From: Sarcophilus harrisii
Taxonomy: Eukaryota > Chordata > Mammalia > Dasyuromorphia > Dasyuridae
Assembly: GCF_902635505.1 (NCBI RefSeq)
Contig: NC_045429.1
Location: forward strand, 425,285,669-425,349,668
DNA length: 64,000 bases
Direction of reading: 5' to 3'
The position numbers and the translations under genes are program-made. Shown here piece by piece: positions 1 to 11,109 of this stretch (within the stretch, counting starts at the first letter, position 1; the number at the start of each line of letters is the position of its first letter). The notes beneath the pieces were generated by a model. The model did no database searches. It worked only from the letters and a program-made list of their open reading frames with translations, and had not been told where the DNA came from.

Positions 1-760
1 AAATATTTTAAATCACTAATAATAATGGAAATGTACACTAAAACAACTCAAGATTTTTGCCTCATATACAAAAAAGATAAGTGAAGATGGAAATAGTCAA
101 TATTGGAGGGGCCATGGAAAGACAAACATACTAATGCACTATTACTGGAAGTGTGCATCAGCAGTTCACACCAATGCTGGGAAGTAATTCCATGATGGAA
201 TTCATTGGAAAAAATTGTTTAAAAAGTCCATCTCTTTAACCCAGATATTCTACTGTTAGGTACATTCCACCCAAGGAGGTGAAATACTAAAAAGAAAGAA
301 CCCAAATACTGAAATATATATATATATACTAGCTATTTTTTGTAGTACAAAGAACTCAAAATATAGTTAATAATGTCCACTGACTAGGGAATGGCCAAAC
401 AAGTAGTGGTATATGAATATAACAGAATATCACACCACATGGTCAGAAACTATTAGGATTAATAGAGAGAAACAGGCAAAGAATTATATGAACTAAAGCA
501 AAATAAAGTAGACCCAGGAAAACAAAATGCACAATGACTATAATGTGATTAGAAAAAAACCAAACAACTGAAACTGAACACTGAATTATGACTAAACCTA
601 GCCCCAAAAAAGAGATGTGAGAGGATACCTCCCCCATCCTGCTTCTTTGCAGGCAATTAATACAACCCAATATAGATCATGTTAATGTTTTGGTTAATTT
701 TACTGCACTCATTTTCTTTGTTACAAGGAATGGCTTTGATGAGGGGAGATACTTTGGAAA
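1..760 (+). mobile_element. Old L1 fragment, end of ORF2 plus 3' region
   Basis: Degenerate L1 sequence on the plus strand. The stretch near 385-430 (a diverged 'gaatggc...gtggtatatgaat' block) matches the same place in the intact-looking L1 copy at 59.7 kb, where it encodes the ORF2 C-terminus. It is heavily mutated, with no usable frame and no clear poly-A end or flanking duplication. The left edge runs out of the window. Confidence 0.6.
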
Positions 761-829
761 ATATAAATGAGAGAAAAAATAAAAGGTATCAAATAAAACA
801 TTTTTAAAACTTTTTTGAAAGTACATCTA

Positions 830-1110
830 TATCTTCATTCAAACTATTGATAAAAACACCGAACAAGGAATTGTCAAAATCAGCTTCCTATGGCATTTCA
901 CTTGTGGTCATGGACTTCATACAGACAAAAATCCCTCTGATCAACTACCTCAACAATAGAGTATATTCAGCAGCTTAAATATTTCATCACTGCATCGAGA
1001 TCTCATATGCTCTTCATGCTAATGAAAGGATATCTACATAAATGGCGTATACTAAAGATGGTAAACCCTCTATCACAAATTCCACAGAACTACTAAATTG
1101 TTTCTTAATC
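830..1110 (-). mobile_element. Possible CR1/L3-like LINE remnant
   Basis: Read on the plus strand, the phrase around 838-920 (a few bases 'attgataaaaac', then 'tatggcatttcacttgtgg') resembles the reverse complement of CR1-type LINE ORF2 near its C-terminal half, a pattern common in marsupial genomes. It may be the same family as the clearer copy near 54-55 kb. The match is by memory and weak. Confidence 0.35.
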
Positions 1111-1143
1111 AGGGAATTTTTAAAGTATATTAAGTATATTAGT

Positions 1144-1157
1144 GGGGGGGGGGGGGG
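1144..1157. repeat. Poly-G tract, 14 G
   Basis: An uninterrupted run of 14 G between two partly repeated 'tttttaagtatatta' phrases (about 1119-1140 and 1158-1172). Such runs are prone to length error in sequencing. Confidence 0.9.
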
Positions 1158-1359
1158 ATTTTTAAGTATATTAGCAGACACCACAATCTGAAATTTAAAG
1201 GAATTGAAGAAGTTAAGAGTTGAAGTCCACCTTTCCCTAGAGTGAAGGTAAAAGTAACACAGCTTATTATAAGAGGAAAATGCTGCTGTACATATATCAC
1301 ACTCTTACCTTTCCTGTTTCTAGCCATTTGGGAACTTTCCCAGTCCTGCATAATCTTAA

Positions 1360-1500
1360 TATGCCCTCCCTGGGATTACCTCCCATTTATTTTGTATAAC
1401 TTGCTAGAGTTGTTGGCATGTTCTCTCTCCCCCAGTGGAACATGAACTCCATAATGGCAGAGATGATTTTTTCCTCTTTCTTTGTTATCTGTTATTTGAG
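1360..1500 (+). mobile_element. L2 LINE 3' end fragment
   Basis: The order of phrases (a 'tttgtataacttg' block, then 'ctctctcccccagtgg', then 'gaactcc...ggcagagatg') follows the 3' untranslated end of L2, where it usually reads as 'tctcccccactagaatgtaagctcc'. A 52-base part is nearly the same as 3181-3232. Confidence 0.6.
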
Positions 1501-1870
1501 GAGAAAATAGTGAAATCTAGTTCTTTATTGTGTGATGGAAGTTATTATTTGTGGTTCAGCATAATGAAAGAAAATGAAATGAGAGAAAAGAGCAGAGAAG
1601 ACCCAGTTCTCCCTAGTATCCTCATGTGCAAATAGCATTCAGCCTAGTGATTTTATTAATGAGACTTAGATAATAAGCAGAGGAAGTATTTTAGAGGATT
1701 ATATCTTATAAAGAATTAAAATCAATTAGGTAAACACACCTACTTTAAACATAAAATACTAAAGTAGCTGTGATATGCAGAATCCTTTTTAAATAGTGGG
1801 GAGAGATCACAAAGTCTAATTTGTTTGTTTAATTCCTTGAGAAAGCCCTCAATGCCTTTATCTTCTTTCC
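1500..1870. other. No feature recognised
   Basis: AT-rich sequence with no open frame of note and no repeat I can name. Confidence 0.5.
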
Positions 1871-1879
1871 TGTCATTTT

Positions 1880-2340
1880 ATCCAGTCTAAATTCTAGATA
1901 GTCTGTTTTTCAATCTTATCATCATTCAACTGAAACTACTTTCTGTGAAGTTACCAATGATCTCTCAATTGTCAAAACCAAATCCAATAGTCTTTTCTCA
2001 ATCTCCACCCATCCTGAGTCCCCTGACCCCTCAACCTCTTATACTCTTCATCATCTTCTTCATAATACTGTCTTCTCTCTAGATTTCCTTGATAACTTCT
2101 CTTTCCTGCTTCTCTTAACTGACAATTCATTCTCAGTCCCTTTTGCTCAATCTTTTCCCAAATATACCCTCTAACAATGCCTGGGCTCTGCCCCCGTCCC
2201 ATTTCTCTTCTCTCTCCAATTCAATTTCATATCTCTAACTGCCAACCAAACAGCTCAAATAGGATGTCTCAGAGATCTTAAACTCAACATTAAAACTGAA
2301 CTCAATGTATTTCTTTCTAAACTCTCCACTCTACGGATAG
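1880..2340 (+). mobile_element. L2 LINE, ORF2 region
   Basis: The segment at 1955-2330 follows L2 ORF2: 'aatgatctctcaattgtcaaa...aatccaatagtcttttctca', then 'actgtcttctctctagatttcc', then 'tcttaaactcaacat'. In intact L2 this codes for the region after the reverse-transcriptase core. It is very diverged and carries many stops. It appears to continue at 2810 after a non-L2 stretch. Confidence 0.7.
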
Positions 2341-2594
2341 ACTAACTCTCTGGAGGATCTTGGGACCAGCCTTGATCTTAATGGAGAAGTGAAGGAGGCA
2401 GGAGAGCCAATAGGATAGTGATCAAAGATGGAGTCTGTCATTTCCAATCCTCTTAGCCCTTAACTACCTCAATATGATTACATCATTACAGCATACTAAG
2501 TATGTTCAAAAACTAGAGAATCATTTTATCATCAATCACACTGAGTTAAGTGCTAGCTTATATATAAGCACCCTGCTTTATATAAGTATATAAG

Positions 2595-2661
<67 letters not shown>

Positions 2662-2810
2662 CCCTTGCTTTAAATAGAACACAGGTAGTCACTCCCTCCC
2701 TGACTTCTCAGGAAGGAAGTATCGATAACACAAAGGGGAATGGGAAACCAAACCAGACATTGTCAACCGGTTTCCTCTGGGCTGAAGAGTCTTACACCTT
2801 ACCCAGAGTT
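2340..2810. other. Sequence separating two L2 pieces, with a microsatellite
   Basis: This roughly 470-base stretch does not fit L2 and sits between two L2 parts that read in order. It is either an unidentified insertion or a replaced segment. It contains the TA/TG microsatellite. No terminal repeats or flanking duplication were found. Confidence 0.4.
2581..2660. repeat. Compound (TA)n(TG)n microsatellite
   Basis: About 13 TA units (2595-2620) run directly into about 20 TG units (2620-2659). An open frame across it encodes only a Cys-Val run and is an artefact. Confidence 0.95.
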
Positions 2811-3290
2811 TCCCCACTATCCTTGGCCCTCTACAAACCAAGTTCACAACCTAGACACGACCTCACTTTCTCACCCTGTGCCCCCATTCAATCTGTTGCT
2901 ACATCTTGTCAATTTTACCCTCACAACATTTCTCCTATATTTGCTCCCTTCTCACTTCTAACATATTATGTGTTCTCTTCCTTCTGAAATTCGTACTACT
3001 CTGACAGGGGCCCTCATCATTTTATGACTCCCCACTACCTTCCCTCAGACGGGGACCTCTCTCTGCTTTCTTTGAACCCTCCTTTCTCCTGCCTCTACTT
3101 TTTCACAGGCTATCCTCCATGCCTGAAATGTTCTCCCTCTTCATCTGTGCCTTCCTGATTAAAATCCTACCTTCTGTAGGATGTTCTCTCTCCCCTAGTG
3201 GAAAGTGAACTCCATAATGGCAGAGATGATTTCCCCCCCTTTCTTTGTATTCCCAGGATACAATGCCTGTTCACAACACATGCTCAGGAG
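2810..3290 (+). mobile_element. L2 LINE, 3' part
   Basis: Continues the L2 at 1880-2340. 'caatctgttgc...acatcttgtcaattttacc' and 'cacaacatttctcct' fit the L2 ORF2 end, and 3110-3260 fits the 3' region ('tgcctgaaatgttctccctcttcatctg', 'aaaatcctaccttctg'). Very diverged, with no working frame. Confidence 0.7.
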
Positions 3291-3344
3291 ATCTGCCTTG
3301 CCTTTGGTAAGGTTTCCATGTTCCTCCAGACTAGCAACTTATTG

Positions 3345-3460
3345 GGCCTTAGAGAGTTACCTGAGGCATTGAGAGGCTGTCACTTACTCAGAATCATAGA
3401 ACCCAAGTCTTCTCAACAAGGCCAGCTCTCTGTTCACCTAAGCTACACTACCTGTCCTAC
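3345..3460 (-). mobile_element. MIR-like SINE fragment
   Basis: On the plus strand it reads as the reverse of a MIR-like tRNA-derived SINE: a 'cttagagagttacctgagg' block, then 'agaacccaagtcttct', then 'ccagctctctgttcacctaagc'. The subfamily is not resolved. Confidence 0.45.
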
Positions 3461-3469
3461 TACTTTGAA

Positions 3470-4400
3470 TACAATTATAATTAATTATATCTTTTCCATG
3501 CATATATGATCTGTCCTAACAGCTAGATTGTAAACTAAGAAACAGCTAACCTAGCAGAGGCTCCAACCAGTTTTAAATGTTGTTGAGCTTCCCACTCTTA
3601 CTTCATAAAAGATCAAACAGTCTAAGAACTACTAAAGACCCTGTACCAGACAATAAAAAAGCATCAGTGGGGCTATGGAGCAACCTGGGCTCTCTGGGCT
3701 ATGCTGACTTAGACCTGTTTAGATATGCTTGAGGGCAGGGACAGGGTCAGGGTCTTCCATCTGTATATCTGTCTTCCCCCAGCATACCTACCACTGAACT
3801 CTGCCCAGAGAGCTCTAACCCTTACCCTAACTCTAAGGCTCATTAACAAACATTAAACAGTGGCAAAGCCACTAGAAATGTGCTACCACTTCTAGTTGGA
3901 ATCTAGATTAATAATCAAAATCAATTTGCATACCACAAGTGCCTAAAGATGACTTGAGATTCAAAATTAATTATGGATAATCCACAATGTTAATCATTTT
4001 AAGTCAATTTTATCAAATGCAATATGGTATGGCTAATAACATTAAGAAATCATCAACAATACCCCATGTATCTTCCACATTTATCATCAATCCTTTATCA
4101 CCCGATGTAGACATACTGCATTTATGCCTACTGAACTATCTTCAGTAACTCAGTGAAGAACCACAATTGCAAAACTGTCAGAAATTTTCAAAGGTTCAAC
4201 TCCTCTGGGACATGATGTCAAACAAACCCAAGGTATCCAAACTAAAAAAAGTGAGAAGAGATTGAGGGGCCCTGGGAGACTTCAAACTACTTTTAATCTT
4301 GCAAGTGAATAAGAAGAGGTAAGAGAGGAACAACTTGTCCAGGGAAAAGAACCTGTTTTTTCATCTGTGAAGTGGGAGGTAATGATAATACTAATAATTA
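3470..4400. other. No feature recognised
   Basis: AT-rich, without coding frames or repeats I can name. Confidence 0.5.
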
Positions 4401-4403
4401 TTA

Positions 4404-4600
4404 TTGTTTTTTCAGTCATTTCACTTGTATCCACTTTTTATGACCCCATTTTCTTGGCAAAGATACTGCAGTGGTTTGTCATTTTCTTCTCCAGTTCATT
4501 TTACAGACCAGGAAACTGAGGCAAACAGGATTAAAGGATTTGCCCAAGGTCACAAAGCTAGCAATTATTTGAGTGCTTCTCCTGACTCTCCTCATCAAAA
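4404..4600 (-). mobile_element. tRNA-headed SINE with RTE-like tail (MAR1 type)
   Basis: The minus strand reads, in order, a tRNA-like head, 'gtgaccttgggcaaatcc'-type B region, 'ctcagtttcctggtctg', 'ggcaaagatactgcagtgg' in reverse, and an RTE-like tail ('ggggtcataaaaagtgg'). The same layout recurs at 27.8, 39.9 and 53.6 kb. MAR1 SINEs are known to borrow an RTE 3' end. Confidence 0.75.
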
Positions 4601-5235
4601 AGAAGGTCCCTGAAAAGCAAGAAAAGGGCCAAAGGGAAAGTGATTTGTTCCCTAGACTGGAAACAGTATAGCATATTTCTAAAATATCCCAAACTCTGGG
4701 TTGGCCTAGAAGGCTACTGAGCTCCCTTCTGATTCCCAAATTCTGTCAATCTCTTAATTCTGATAAAACAGGTAAAAGGGTAATGTCTTCAACTGCAGGG
4801 AAAGAGATAGTATTTTCTAAATGTTTCTAGGCTTATTTCAGCTCCATAAATGGCAAAGCAAATATCCATCTGTCATATCCCACAAGAGTCAAATGTGAAT
4901 ACAAAAAGTCTGGGGGTGGTGAATAAGAAAGGGAGTACTAGACACAAAGCTCTTTGTACTGGCAGTCATGTTTTCAAAGCTGCTAATAGAAGATTCCTTG
5001 GATTACAGTTATTTGGGAAATTTTAATAATTTGGATGGGTTATACAATGGGTCTGACCTTCAGAAACTTCAGTATAGTGAAGGCCAGAAGGAAAGTTTGT
5101 TATTATGATGTTGGCACAACAGCAGACTGGACAGAAACAGATGGGTTAATGTTTATTTTGAGGTCTAGCCCAATATTCTAGCTTACCAAATACAATATTT
5201 TTATTTTCTTCAGGAAACAGGACTACCATACAGTC

Positions 5236-5475
5236 AGGTAGAATAGAAAGAACAGTTGAGTCTGAAAACCAGAGTTCAAACCCTAGCTCTCTCATTTTTT
5301 AGCTGTGTTCCAGCTCAAGTTACCTAATGTATATCAGCCTCAGTTTCCTCACCTGATAACATGATCCTATCCCCCACATAACTCACAAGTGTATTGAGGA
5401 GATCAAATGAAATAATATATTTAAAAACACTTTGTATGCTGTCAAGCACTACACAAGTAAAAGGTAATGTTATCT
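5236..5475 (+). mobile_element. MIR (CORE-SINE), near full length
   Basis: Contains the MIR landmarks in order: 'gtagaatagaaagaac', a B-box-like 'agttcaaaccctagctct', the core with 'cctcagtttcctcacctg', and a tail with 'gaggagatcaaatgaaata' and 'caagcactacacaagtaaaaggtaa'. Confidence 0.8.
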
Positions 5476-5539
5476 TCTCTCAATGACAGGCCATCCCCCC
5501 CTTCATCAATACCCTATGGAAATTTATTTCTTTTTTCAG

Positions 5540-5795
5540 GACATAAGACTATATGCCACTTCCTCCTGGGGCCCGCCCTTCCTTGAATCTACAGCTGAAC
5601 CTGGTCTCTACTCAAATTTTCCTAGAGAACTTTTTCATTAATTCTCTTGGCATCCTATCACACTCTACCTTTCATTATAATTTGTAAATGTGTCATCTGT
5701 ACCAATTAGACCGGAAGATTCTTAAACGACAGATTTTTATCCCAGTCCCTGAAACTATGCCTTACAGATATGCTTAATTAATGTTTAAGTGAATC
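5540..5795 (+). mobile_element. L2 LINE 3' end
   Basis: Degenerate L2 3' region. 'accaattagaccggaagattctt' aligns with the usual 'cccactagactgtgagctcctt', and 5735-5795 aligns with the terminal 'tatccccagtgcc...aataaatg' region. Confidence 0.5.
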
Positions 5796-5969
5796 CTAAT
5801 AAACCTACCATTGCCATACAATGTCATATAATAACTTAATTCAGGGATAAAAGTTGAACCAATGGATTATTTACTCTCCCAGATTCTCTTATATCTTTAT
5901 GTTCCCTATTCTTTGAGCCATTTCACTGCTTACATCACCAAGAAAGGACAAGAAGGAGCATGAAGGATA

Positions 5970-6085
5970 AATTCAATTCAACAAACATGCTAATTAGGTA
6001 CCATGTCTGGCTAGGGAAATGGACAAAAACAACAGTCCTCACTCTCAAGGAGCTTACATTGTATTTGACAGATTATGACCAACTC
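5970..6085 (-). mobile_element. L2 LINE 3' tip
   Basis: Reverse of the L2 3' end: 'caacaaacatgctaattaggtaccatgtctgg' followed by 'cctcactctcaaggagcttacattg'. Confidence 0.6.
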
Positions 6086-6384
6086 TTACCTACATATGTC
6101 TATTATGTCCACTGTGTAATTTTCTTTTCATCTCATAGGGGTCATTTCCCCTATCATCTAACACATATCTAAAATCATGACCTCACATTGTTGGCTGACA
6201 TATTCAAAGAATATATACCAATTTTAACAGTGGCCTCCAACAAACATAATTAGAAAGGTAAATTTTCCTCAGAAAATCTCTAATGCAAATTTAAAAAGCC
6301 AAATAAAAATTACTTTTTGCTTATCCAATGTTCAAGATCCAGTTCAAGTTTTAATTTTTTCTAGCATTCTCTGATCAAGACCAG

Positions 6385-6575
6385 AATACAATAGAAAGAG
6401 ATCTGAAGTCCAAAGGCTCGGGTTCAAATCTTACTTCACCCTTTTATAATCTCTCCAACCTTGTGAAAATCACTCACCTCTGGGCCTCCATTTCCTCATC
6501 TATAAAATAAAAAGCTGGAATTTATGTTGTCTAAGATTTCTTCCAGCTCTACATTTATGAATCTCTAATGTCAGA
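6385..6575 (+). mobile_element. MIR-type SINE
   Basis: Reads 'caatagaaagagatctgaagtcc', 'gggttcaaatctta' (B-box-like), 'ctgggcctccatttcctcatc' and 'tttcttccagctctac', the order seen in mammalian and marsupial MIR-type SINEs. Confidence 0.7.
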
Positions 6576-7104
6576 TGAACTCTCTCTCCTCTGAACCATT
6601 AGACATTTATCAAGCATTACTCAGAATTACTGATAATTTATAAGATACACATACTATCAACAAGTTGAGAGTAGAAAAAATGAAGCACCCTTTAAGTCCT
6701 CAAAGTCCTCATCCAGTGCTTTGAATAGAGGAGATATTCCATAAATATATATTGATTATGATGTAATTTCTTCCAAAATGCAAATAAACGGAGAAATTTA
6801 TTCTATCAGAAGATTTGTGTTTATTTGTTTGGTTTTTTGTGGGCTTATTTTTAATTTGTCCAACTAGTTTGACTAATCAAGGCTAATTGAATAGTCATAT
6901 AGTGCAGCCAAGTCAGCCTGACCCTGGGTACTTCATAGACCAAAAATATCTGGTTTTAAAGAACTATCTATTCTAATCTGCCCTCATTTTTCCTCTCTTC
7001 TTAGGTTGGAGGAAAGAAACAGAAATTTTCCTACCCAATAGTATTTTGGACTTTAGATGTGCTCTTATTTGTACAGGTTCATTAGATAATCTTTCTAGTC
7101 TAAT

Positions 7105-7230
7105 AATAAGCAGCACCAGAAGCATAAGATTTGAAACTCATACAACTGATTCTAAGCAAGGCATCTAACCTCTCTAATCAATCATTTTTTCATCTGTCTT
7201 ATTCTATATCCTCCCCAGGACTGTTTGAGA
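7105..7230 (+). mobile_element. MIR-type SINE fragment
   Basis: Diverged copy: 'agcagcaccagaagcataag', 'taagcaaggcatctaacctctc', 'tttttcatctgtc'. Both ends are lost. Confidence 0.4.
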
Positions 7231-7234
7231 TAAG

Positions 7235-7437
7235 CTAGTATTTAACCATGTATTTACATTCATTCATTTTATATTTCTATTGCATGTATTTATATATGTA
7301 CTTGTTGCCATCCCTAACAGAATGTAAATTCTTCCCAAATAGAGTTTGTGAAACTTTTTGCACCTTTATCTCCAACATTGAGCACAGGACCTAAACAGAG
7401 GAGACATTTAATAAATACTTATTGGTTAAACAATAGG
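7235..7437 (+). mobile_element. L2 LINE 3' end
   Basis: 'ccctaacagaatgtaaattctt' and 'ccaacattgagcacaggacc' lead to 'acatttaataaatacttattgg', the usual 3' terminus of L2. Confidence 0.65.
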
Positions 7438-7439
7438 GA

Positions 7440-8570
7440 ATGCAAAAGAACTTTTGAAACTATAAAGAACAGCAAAAATGAAAGATACTGTTATTTATGT
7501 AACAGAATTCTGGGGTGGAAGAGGAATTGATTAATCAGCAAACATAGCTTCTTAGGGGCAGAGCTAAATCTCCCAATTCTAATGCCCAGCACTCTTTATT
7601 TTCATTCATTTCTCAAAATTTCTAATCCTAGTCTGTCTTCTCTTACCTCCTATCCCAAAAATCTATCAGCCTTTTTTTCACTGACATCAGTTAATACATT
7701 CAAAAAAATGAAATTCATTTTAAGAACAATAATAAGGCAAAGTAAGGAAAACCTGTTACCAAGAATAATCAAAAAATGTATTCCAAAGACAAGTAATGTC
7801 AGAATTGTATGTTTTATTGCTTTTTAATGGAGAGAGGTAAACAAAACTGTGAAACATATTTTTTAAATTTTCAATTAGCAGTTTCAAATCACAATCAAAA
7901 TATATATCATACAGGGAAAAAGAAAGGAAACACCAACTTTAAAAATGAATTTCTTCTCCATCAACATAAAGACAAAGATTCAGAAAGTGACAAAGTCCCT
8001 GCCATACATTCATGGAATTTGTTACTGATATGGAGAGCAAACTCATGTATATGGTACTTTAAGGTTTACCTAAGCCTTTATATTTCCTTTACCAAAAGGA
8101 AACTTGCAACCCAACACAAGGTTACAATGACCTAGATGCAGCTGCCCTCCCCTGTTAATATTGTATTAACGCCAAAATAAGGGAGTTGAACTAGATGATA
8201 TTTTAAGTTCCTCCCAGATCTAAAATTCTAAGACTCTATTCAACCTTCATATTTCATATTTGCAGATTTAGACAACAAACTAGAAGGGGCTATTTGCTCC
8301 ACAGGCAGGTATATTTAATTTAAAGCATCAAGTTTCCAAAAGAAAGAACACAGTGTTCTTCAAACTTTCGATCATAAAGAATCGGACAAAATATGCCCTG
8401 AAAATTCCCATTTATGCCAGACCACTGAGCCAGCCTCCATGGCCAGCACTTTTTTGTCCCTTCTTCTTCACGAAAGTTTACAAAGTATTAATTACTCCAC
8501 AGATTATCTAGTAAACATTCTATTGACATCTGGGGAAGTCCCAACTAGACACAAGTACTTTTTCTTGAAT
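7440..8570. other. Mostly unrecognised sequence
   Basis: No host exon seen. A 70-base MIR-like scrap may lie at about 8170-8240 ('gggagttgaactagatgata'). The rest is AT-rich and unassigned. The open frames at 7582-7827 and 7809-8135 have low-complexity, Lys-rich translations without family features. Confidence 0.4.
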
Positions 8571-8571
8571 A

Positions 8572-8822
8572 CAGTGCTTTTCAAAGGGTATGAGTCCACT
8601 ACATTGATGTGACATGAACCGTATCAAACTAAAATTTGCAATTGCAGTTGTTAATCATCTCTAATTGGACAGAATTTATCACATAATCATAATCATGTTC
8701 AATCACATAAACATGTTCTAGTCTCCCAATTTAAAATATTCAGTGTGCCACATCATGTCAAAGAATACTGTGTTGTATTGCCCCCTCTCCCTCCAAAAAA
8801 AAAAAAAGTTTGAGAAGCACTG
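8572..8822. mobile_element. Possible non-autonomous hAT (Charlie-like) transposon
   Basis: The ends form inverted repeats: 'cagtgcttttcaaag' on the left and 'gtttgagaagcactg' on the right, whose reverse complement is 'cagtgcttctcaaac' (13 of 15 the same). This matches the 'CAGTG.TTCTCAAA' termini of Charlie-type hATs. The 251-base length fits a non-autonomous copy. I see no matching 8-bp target duplication, so this could be chance or an old, eroded copy. Confidence 0.5.
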
Positions 8823-8845
8823 GTCCTGTTGAACTAAAAAATAAA

Positions 8846-8995
8846 CTTTTTTTTTTTGGCTGAGGCAATTGGGGTTAAGTGACTTCCCCAGGGTCACACA
8901 GCTAGGACATGTTAAGTGTCTGAGACCAGATTTGAACTCAGGTCTTCCTGACTTCAGGGCTGGTGCTCTATACACTGTACCACCTAGCTGCCCCC
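8846..8995 (-). mobile_element. WSINE1-type marsupial SINE
   Basis: On the minus strand: tRNA-like head 'ggggcagctaggtggtacag', B-box region 'gagttcaaatctgg', 'ctagctgtgtgaccctggg' and 'acttaaccccaattgcctc', then an A tail. It is flanked by 'aaaataaa' at 8837-8844 and 8996-9003, a possible short target duplication. Confidence 0.9.
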
Positions 8996-9319
8996 AAAAT
9001 AAATTTTTGTTATAATAAAGAGGGAACCTGCATGCCTATCCTTTATTTAGGTGAAGTACTAGAAAAATAAATAAGAGGACTTTATAGCCATCTCATGCTA
9101 CCTGAGGGTCAGAAAGCAAGAGAAATTTCACTGGGCCTCAATTATAGAAAGTCTGAGCCATCATTACCAGTGAAACAAGAACTTGATCTTATCAAAGTGG
9201 GTGAGAAGGAGACTCATTCCCGCAAAACAGAATTAGATTCCTTCTAACAATAATAGTCTATTCTCAGAGTGTGGGAGGTTAAGCCAGATAAGCCCAACAG
9301 GTTAAGGTGATACTCCAGG

Positions 9320-9432
9320 TCTAATTTTTTGTTTTCATTCATTCATTTATTTGTATATTTCTTTTTATTCCCACAGCACCTAGGATAGTATCTTATACAT
9401 AATTATGTTCTTAGCAATTATTTGTCAATAAT
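9320..9432 (+). mobile_element. L2 LINE 3' tip
   Basis: Terminal L2 phrases: 'tttttattcccacagcaccta' then 'ttagcaattatttgtcaat'. Weak but in the expected order. Confidence 0.4.
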
Positions 9433-9434
9433 TT

Positions 9435-9738
9435 TTAAAAGACTGCCCTAAGGAAATACAGTGACAACATCCAAATACTATCTCTGTGTGTATAGCAATG
9501 TGATACTCCTAAACAGCCATCCTCACTACTGAACTTGGTTAATGTAAAATGCTGTCTATGAAATAAATGAGTGAGGACAAGAAAGCCTTGCACACATTTA
9601 AAGATCTCCCCACTAGAGACTGGCACTTACTTACACAGCTTGGGTAGAGTGCTTATTGAGTGCATGACCACAGAGATCAAGCTTCCTTCAGTACAATCTT
9701 GACAACACCTATTCTCTTGGTTCCCTCAGATTAAATAA
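9435..9738. other. No feature recognised
   Basis: No repeat or exon identified. Confidence 0.5.
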
Positions 9739-9750
9739 TAAAACAGATAA

Positions 9751-9927
9751 TTTTTTTTTCTTTTCTTTTTTTTTTTTTTGGGGGGGGGGGGGTTGAGGCA
9801 ATTGGGGTTAAGTGACTTGTCCAGGGTCACACAGCTAGCACGTGTTGAGTGTCTGAGGCTACATTTGAACTCAGGTCCTCCTGACTTCAGGGTTGGTGCT
9901 CTATCCACTGCGCCACCTAACTACCCC
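9751..9927 (-). mobile_element. WSINE1-type SINE with long A and C tail
   Basis: Minus strand: 'ggggtagttaggtggcgcag' head, the usual body, then 13 C (plus-strand G run 9780-9792) and a long A run. Flanked by AAAACAGATAA (9740-9750) and AAAACAGGTAA (9928-9938), a target-site duplication with one mismatch. The C tract before the A tail is unusually long. Confidence 0.93.
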
Positions 9928-9939
9928 AAAACAGGTAAA

Positions 9940-10374
9940 CTTTCAAACAATAGCAAAAGTGAAAACTTCATTGGAGGTTATAAGGTAAGGATTTTTCCTC
10001 TAGTCCCTGAAACTATTTTCCATTTACCTGAATACAGAATACCAGGAGGAGACTGAGCCATCCACCTTGATCTGGATAAGCAGCAATAAGCCAGTTTATC
10101 TGGTCAGAGTCCACACACACGCACACAACCAAAACAGAGAGGACTAAGGGAAAAAGAAAGAATAAAATGAAATACTTCATTTGGCATCATAGTATAACAA
10201 TGTTAATGACATATATTACTCACCATGAGCTAAAACAAATTTGCAAGTGGACAAGGAACACTCAGAAAGTCAAAGAAACAAAATAAAATTCTCTTCATTC
10301 TAAAAGCAAAGTCATCCACACACCAAAACAGGTCATCTCAACTGTGTATAAGCATGAGTGTGAGGTATAAATGC
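9940..10374. other. No feature recognised
   Basis: Unique AT-rich sequence. Confidence 0.5.
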
Positions 10375-10388
10375 TGAGAGAGAAAGAA

Positions 10389-10428
<40 letters not shown>

Positions 10429-10431
10429 AGA
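10375..10431. repeat. GA-rich microsatellite
   Basis: GA dinucleotides with scattered GAAA units. The Ser-Leu open frames on the minus strand across it are artefacts. Confidence 0.95.
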
Positions 10432-10567
10432 ATATACGAATGTAAAGGTTGTATTTAAAATCAACTTTGAAAGACAAGGCAAAAGGAGAAGGGAACAGTA
10501 GAGGATGAAATGAATAGAAAGTACTATGGAAATAACAATCAAAAAGTGGAACAAGACTTCAAGAGAT

Positions 10568-10661
10568 ATTGAAGGATAAAAGGGCCTGGCATGCTATGGT
10601 TCATGGGGTCAAAAAAGGTCAGATACAACTAAACTACTGAACAACAACAACAACAACAAAA
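10568..10661 (+). mobile_element. RTE-like 3' end with (CAA)n tail
   Basis: Plus strand 'gggcctggcatgctatgg', 'catggggtcaaaaaaggtcagat' and 'actgaacaacaac' repeat the 3' end of the BovB-like RTE at 11.9-14.3 kb in the opposite orientation, ending in a CAA run. It could be a 5'-truncated RTE or the tail of an RTE-mobilised SINE. Confidence 0.75.
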
Positions 10662-10884
10662 TCCCACAAAATTGGATGTATCTATGAGTGGATGACAGAC
10701 ATTGTAGGTTATTTGAAGCCTCCTTCCTTCAACTGTTGAGAGCTGTTAGGGCTTAGAGCAATGTAAGTACTGTGGGATTCTACACTGTCCCAAAGCCAGG
10801 AATAAATGATTTTTGTGTTACTGAAAGGTGTATCAGCACAAATGATGTATCAACACAAATGATATAATTTTATGTCTTAGAAAG

Positions 10885-11085
10885 TGAAGTTAGTATAATG
10901 GAAAGAACTCATAACTTGGAGGAAGAAGGCTCCTGATTTGAGTACTGCTTCTACTACATGTTGTATGCCTATAAGGAATTTACTCAACTTCTCTGAAGCT
11001 CCTTTTTTTCATCTATAAAATGGAAACAATTATATTTGCACTAACACAATGTTGCAATGAGGAAAGCACTCAAATGTTAAATTGT
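10885..11085 (+). mobile_element. MIR (CORE-SINE)
   Basis: 'gttagtataatggaaagaac', 'tgatttgagtactgcttctac', 'tttactcaacttctctgaagctcc', 'catctataaaatgg' and 'aatgaggaaagcactcaaatg' follow MIR from head to tail. Confidence 0.75.
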
Positions 11086-11109
11086 TTAACTTTTGCCACT
11101 GAGAGAGAG

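Noticed and set aside
2622-2987. 121-residue frame starting with Cys-Val repeats
   Set aside because: It is a TG microsatellite followed by L2 sequence.
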